Assembly (NCBI RefSeq): GCF_051622035.1
Contig: NC_135358.1
Coordinates: forward strand, 20,226,001-20,290,000
Length of the DNA stretch: 64,000 bases
Source of the DNA: Arctopsyche grandis
Taxonomy: Eukaryota > Arthropoda > Insecta > Trichoptera > Hydropsychidae
Direction of reading: 5' to 3'
Shown here piece after piece: positions 59,418 through 64,000 of the stretch. The notes beneath the pieces were generated by a model. That model did not search any database and was not told the origin of the DNA. It worked only from the letters and a program-made list of their open reading frames with translations. Positions within the stretch are counted from its first letter, which is position 1, and the number at the start of each line of letters is the position of its first letter. The position numbers and the translations under genes are program-made.

Positions 59418-61159
59418 TTGGGTTGGACAAAGTCCGACACTCCTGTCATTGATAAGGAAGGTACATAAACATACTTTCAAAACATACTTTCGAAAATTTG
59501 TTTTGAAAAATGATAATGGTACTGCTATTTCCGGTGATATTTTTAATCTTTGAATGTAAAATATAAATGATGTTTTATGCTTTAGTTTCAAATACATTTT
59601 TTTTTAATATAAACAGGCAAGATTTTGTGTTTATCTAATCTAGGTAAGTATTTATTTACCTATTCTCTTTGAAATATGTTTTGTTTATTATCTTGACTAC
59701 CGGGTGCTTTATGTTTCTCGCAAAGCTATCTTCATATCGGACCTTTCCAAAACGAAAATTTTCCATTATTTTTTGCAAAAGATATTGTTTATAACAAATC
59801 AAAGTGGTTGATTTGTTCCAGGTGGACGAAAGTTTGAGCGAAAATCGCTAGTGGTTTAAACATTCCTTGAAATTTAACATCCAGACGAGTCGGTAAAAAC
59901 TGTTAAATTCTTGCATAAATTTTTCACTTTCATTTATTTTCTTTTACCTGGTCAGAATACAAGTCGTTCAAGGACGATGGAAATTTTCGATTGTTCACTT
60001 AATTCACACATTAACAGTAAATATGTACTTCTATCGATTGTTGTTCAAATAAACGAAATAAATTGTACGGGAATTTATTCGTATACATATGTATATAGGA
60101 TCAATACGATTTATATACTTTATACTAATACCACAAAATCAAAAAACAGGTGACAAATTGGAACGAAAACTTTCACTTGTACTTCGTTCAAAGGTAAAAT
60201 TTTATAAAATAAATACAGGTAAAATTCACATGTATATATTTTTTATTATTATATATTTATGTACATATGTACATATGTTATGTTATATATGTATGTATGT
60301 ATGTTATATAATATGTATGTATGTATACTATATTATAATATGTATGTATGTATATTACAATATGTATGTATGTACATATATATTTCTCGTGAGTATCTAA
60401 TACTTCGATTGGTTAATTTCAAAGCATGATTCTATTTTTTTTAACTTGTTATCTTAAAGCATTATGAAAACTTATACAAAATTTGTAAGTATTTTTTTAT
60501 AAAAATATGTACAAATTTTGTCTTAAAATTTTTAGTCACAAAAAGATTTTCTTGATAAATACGTCTTTGATTAGCTTGCATTTTCTTTAGATTTTCGCTT
60601 TGAGAGACGATCTTGTAACAGGAGTAGTCTTGTAGCTCCGAGGATGTTGCACGAACAGTAGCAAACACGATACTCTAGCTAACCGATGAATTTAGAATTG
60701 ATAAAATTGTAGAGACAAATGTTTTTGTTTGCTTGCCAAATGCAAAATTTCGAAAAAATTATATTTTATTAGCCAACTGTTGATCTTATTGGACAGAGCT
60801 GGGTCGATCCATCGCCAACACTTGAGATAATGGATAAATATATTTTACACTTGACAGTGAAAAATGCATAATAGTTACGCAATTATTAAGCAAAATAGTG
60901 TCAAGCACATTGACCTAATTTATAAACATTAACCGAATTGCAGATTACGCGAAGAACGTTTCCCAGAGCCGATGCTTCATTGAAATTCAATTATCATGTC
61001 AAAAGGAAAACGTTTGAGGATCATTCATCGGCTATAAAACTTAAGCGTAATCGCCACCTCTTATATATGCGTTTAAAATAAGAATTTGCACTAATGACAC
61101 ACTTTCAGTAAATGATATTCACATGGAACACATTTTATGACAGAATTTAAGAAGTGCAT
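59418..61159. other. Gene-free spacer
   Basis: Dense (TGTA)n/(TACA)n microsatellite at about 60260-60375. CAGAGCTGGGTCGATCC near 60795 resembles a lone hAT end. No exon was recognised. Confidence 0.35.
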
Positions 61160-61368
61160 CTATTATATTATATGACGTAAATAAAATTTAATTTACCATA
61201 CTACCATCATCCAAGAATATACATACAAATAAGTTCATTATTGTTCATATACGTACATATAGCAACTAAAAGATTTTGGGAAAGCAATAATGAACTTATT
61301 TGTATGTATATTCTTGGATGATGGTAATATGGTAAATTAAATTTTATTTACGTCATATAATATAATAG
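61160..61368. repeat. Near-perfect 84-bp-armed palindrome
   Basis: The left arm is 61160-61243 and the right arm 61285-61368. By eye they are complementary at 83 of 84 positions (one C/T difference), separated by a 41-base loop. Such identity between arms implies recent origin or gene conversion. It ends exactly where the GCGC-rich inverted-repeat element starts. Confidence 0.9.
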
Positions 61369-63170
61369 GGCGCACCGACATCTCAGCGCAAACCAACTTA
61401 GCGCAACGACAATTCAGCGCAAAATCATTTTTTTTTAATAATCTTTAAATCCTTTGAAATGCACGATATGGTCACCCATTGAAATGCACGATAATTTAAA
61501 TCGATGGTCAATAAATACGTCAATACATACATACTAGAGGTGATTTCTCGACTTTTTTTGATTCTCGAGATTCGAGAATCTCCTTTTCTCGGAATATTTG
61601 AATCTTGAGAATTCGAGATTTTCTTTTTTTGTTTCTCGAGATTCTCGAGAATTCTCGAGAAAGTATAATTTTTTTTTTAATATAGTGAATTGATTTTTTT
61701 GACAACATACAAAAATCAAAAGGACACAAACACTACATATGTATATTATATCAGGGGTTTACAACTTTATTAAAGACATGACGAAAGAAAGGTATAGAGA
61801 GATACAATAGAACATTGAATAGAAAAAATAGTAAAATTATATAAAAAAAATATTTTAAAAGAAGGCATGAAAAGAAAATAAAAATATACAAAAGTAATTT
61901 AAAATAGTAAAAATAAAAATATGTAAAAAATAATTTTATAAAATTCCCAGTGTTACTACCCGGCTTTGCCCGTGTTATTGTGACCGGATAAATAATAAAA
62001 ATACTGACAATCTATGCATATTAAAATAATGACTATAAATTGATTAATATCTAAGGAATAAATAAATAATAAATCAAAAATCTTTGTTTTATGTGTGTTA
62101 AGTGGGGTCATATTGTCAGTGAAAATATATTTTCACTAGCGTTTTAGTGATATCATAACCGAATACTTTCGCACTAATGACTAGTACCTACATGCACATA
62201 CATATGTATATTTAACTTAAAAATGGTGTGATTTCGTTGTAACATGTGTATATGTACTTATATGATGACCGAATAATAACTTACCGGACAAATAATAAAA
62301 ATACTGACCATCTATACATATTACAATACTTCACAAAATTATTTACCAGTTAACAAGTACACAAATCAGTCAGTTTATTGAACAAAAACATGTAGTGATA
62401 AATTAAGAATATTCTCGATATTTTCGAGATTCTAATAAACAATTTCTCGAGATAATATAATAATAATCTCGAATTTTCATAATAAAATATTATCGAGAAA
62501 TGAGAATCTCGAAATTTTACAATAAAATATTCTCGAGAAACGAGAATCAAAATTTCTCGAGAAATCTCGAGACAAGATTTCTCGATTACAACCTCTAATA
62601 CATACGTATACGCGTACATTTTAGATATGAATAGCAGAACCCATGAAGACGGGTTTACTAACCTTGGTCTAGAATCCGTTCATACGTAAGATTTTTTGCT
62701 GTTTATCCTGGTGTGGAAACTATTTTTAAGAAATATTTTTTGCGGAAGTCAGTTGAGAAACCCTGAATATGTAGGATTTGAAAACATCTCCCATTTTTTA
62801 TCAAAAGCAAAGTTCATAATGACGATTTTCGAACCTTAGTTTAGAAACCCTGCATACGTAAAAGTTTGGATAGCTAAAAAACTATTTGAAAAAAAAATTG
62901 CTGCCCGGTTTAGAAACCCTGCTTAAAAATAAATTTTTGCGGCCTTAATTCAGAAACACTGCTTGCGTAATAATTCAAGGCACAAAGAGTATCAAATAAA
63001 TTTATTCGCATTTATGAAATTATCATGTAGATATGGCCGACAATTTCAATACAGTAATTATTTTCGAAAACACATTTAAAACTTGATTTTGCGCTGAATT
63101 GTCGTTGCGCTGAGTTGTCTGCGCCGAAAGTTCGGCGCTAAGTTGGTTTGCGCTGATTTGTCGTGCCACC
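61368..63170. mobile_element. GCGC-rich inverted-repeat element, 1.8 kb
   Basis: The left terminus GGGCGCACCGACATCTCAGC and right terminus (reverse complement) GGTGGCACGACAAATCAGC both continue CAGCGCAAACCAACTTAGCG and end near CAATTCAGCGCAAAATCA. The termini thus consist of iterated CAGCGCAA/TAGCGCAA motifs (left 61368-61430, right 63084-63170). The interior, apart from a nested hAT insertion, has about five diverged units with TTTAGAAACCCTGC (62640-62990). No transposase and no clear target duplication were found, so the superfamily is unknown. Confidence 0.7.
61535..62597. mobile_element. Nested hAT-like element, 1,063 bp, TCTCGAG-rich
   Basis: The left end TAGAGGTGATTTCTCGA and right end (reverse complement) TAGAGGTTGTAATCGAG are imperfect inverted termini. 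The bases atacatac flank both sides (61527-61534 and 62598-62605), though that 8-mer is also a common local microsatellite. Both subterminal regions are packed with TCTCGAGA and GAATCTCGAG motifs. It sits inside the GCGC-rich element, so it is younger than that element. A CCAGTGTTACTACCCGGC head resembling the ACTAGTG-ACCCG repeats lies at 61951, and a direct repeat of about 45 bp lies at 61983 and 62282. Confidence 0.7.
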
Positions 63171-63770
63171 GTATACTTAATATATATTTAGTTACTACAT
63201 ATATCTATGTGTAAACTTATTATTATATAATGAAAATAAAATTTTGTATAAAACGGCATAAAATAATAATTTGAGATTTAATTTTGAATGTACATACACA
63301 CATCTATTTTTTTTTCTTATGACAGATACATATCTTTAGATAACAATGTATAAAGGTGACATCTATATTATAAATAAAAAATCAAATAAAAATTGTAGTG
63401 ACATCTACGGCACAAATTATAAATAAAGTTCAAAATTAATTTTAAAAAAGTAATCATAAATTTATTTCAATTATTATATGAAGGATTTTTCAAATAATAT
63501 GTAAGCAAAACAATTGAATGTTTTGTCAATACTTTCGAACGAATTAAACAGCAATTGACAATGTTCAAAAAACTTTACAAATTTTCAAATTTTTAAAATA
63601 CAAGATATCATGTTCGGCTCAATTTCACTTCGATACGATCGCGTTATTTTGCAGCCATCTTGTATTTACATTCGAATTTTCACATCCATCTTGGCAATGA
63701 ACTCCAATCGAAACACGGAGGGGCTCTCCCAAAGCGAAGAAATACAGAAAACTAATCACTCTGCAGGTCA
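63171..63770. other. Gene-free spacer
   Basis: AT-rich. An 11-base inverted repeat (AAATACAAGAT near 63596 and ATCTTGTATTT near 63658) brackets a GC-richer 50-bp segment. No gene was recognised. Confidence 0.35.
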
Positions 63771-64000
63771 AGCAGTGCCGACTTTACACACTATGGCGCG
63801 CTCGGGCAATTTTTTCTAAGCGCCCCTAAAATTAAAAAAAAAAAAAAAGCTTACCATCCTCTTTTTTCAGGCTTGGGACCGGCAGCAAAGTGGTTAACAA
63901 AATTTCCCAAACCCAGTTGGAGTTATAAATAAAATGATAATTTAGAAGTGAACTTTCCCAGCTTTTTTTTTGCAAAATCTATAATTAAAGCAGAAAAATC
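63771..64000. mobile_element. Possible left end of a hAT-like element running off the window
   Basis: CAGTGCCGACTTTACACAC at 63771 resembles the CAGTGCC termini of the hAT-like element at 24623. The matching right end would be beyond 64000, so this is a single-end call. Confidence 0.3.

Overview
The window looks like AT-rich insect nuclear DNA. The protein genes have short GT-AG introns, most intergenic DNA is made of transposon relics, and (TACA)n/(TGTA)n and (AT)n microsatellites are everywhere. The order of insect is not resolved. No rRNA, functional tRNA, CRISPR array or bacterial operon was seen.

Layout. Positions 1-32.5 kb are gene-poor. They hold hAT-type MITEs, fold-back hairpins, two copies of a tRNA-derived SINE, several LINE 3' fragments, and an unusual T-tract plus GC-rich hairpin array at 19.27-20.43 kb. 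Positions 32.5-48 kb are the gene cluster. It contains an orphan first coding exon (minus, 32.6-32.9 kb), Mecr (mitochondrial enoyl reductase, plus, two exons), an OSCP1-family gene (minus, two exons), a SMYD4-like SET/MYND gene (plus) and an ecto-5'-nucleotidase (minus, three coding exons). Positions 48-64 kb again lack recognisable host genes. They are filled by a piggyBac relic, hAT-like elements with readable 8-9 bp target duplications, a possible solo LTR, and a nested complex at 61.2-63.2 kb (an 84-bp-armed palindrome abutting a GCGC-rich inverted-repeat element that carries a hAT insertion).

The four named genes have unrelated roles: mitochondrial fatty acid synthesis, an organic solute carrier partner, protein methylation and extracellular nucleotide hydrolysis. 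Their closeness is physical, except for one striking arrangement. The start codons of OSCP1 (minus) and the SMYD4-like gene (plus) share one CATG, so the coding sequences overlap head to head by 2 bp. A TATA box and arthropod initiator place the SMYD4-like transcript start upstream of the whole OSCP1 first coding exon. The two mRNAs should therefore be complementary at their 5' ends.

Exon boundaries were inferred by eye from GT/AG sites, reading phase and remembered family conservation. Transposon classes rest on terminal repeats and target duplications. No database search or computation was run.
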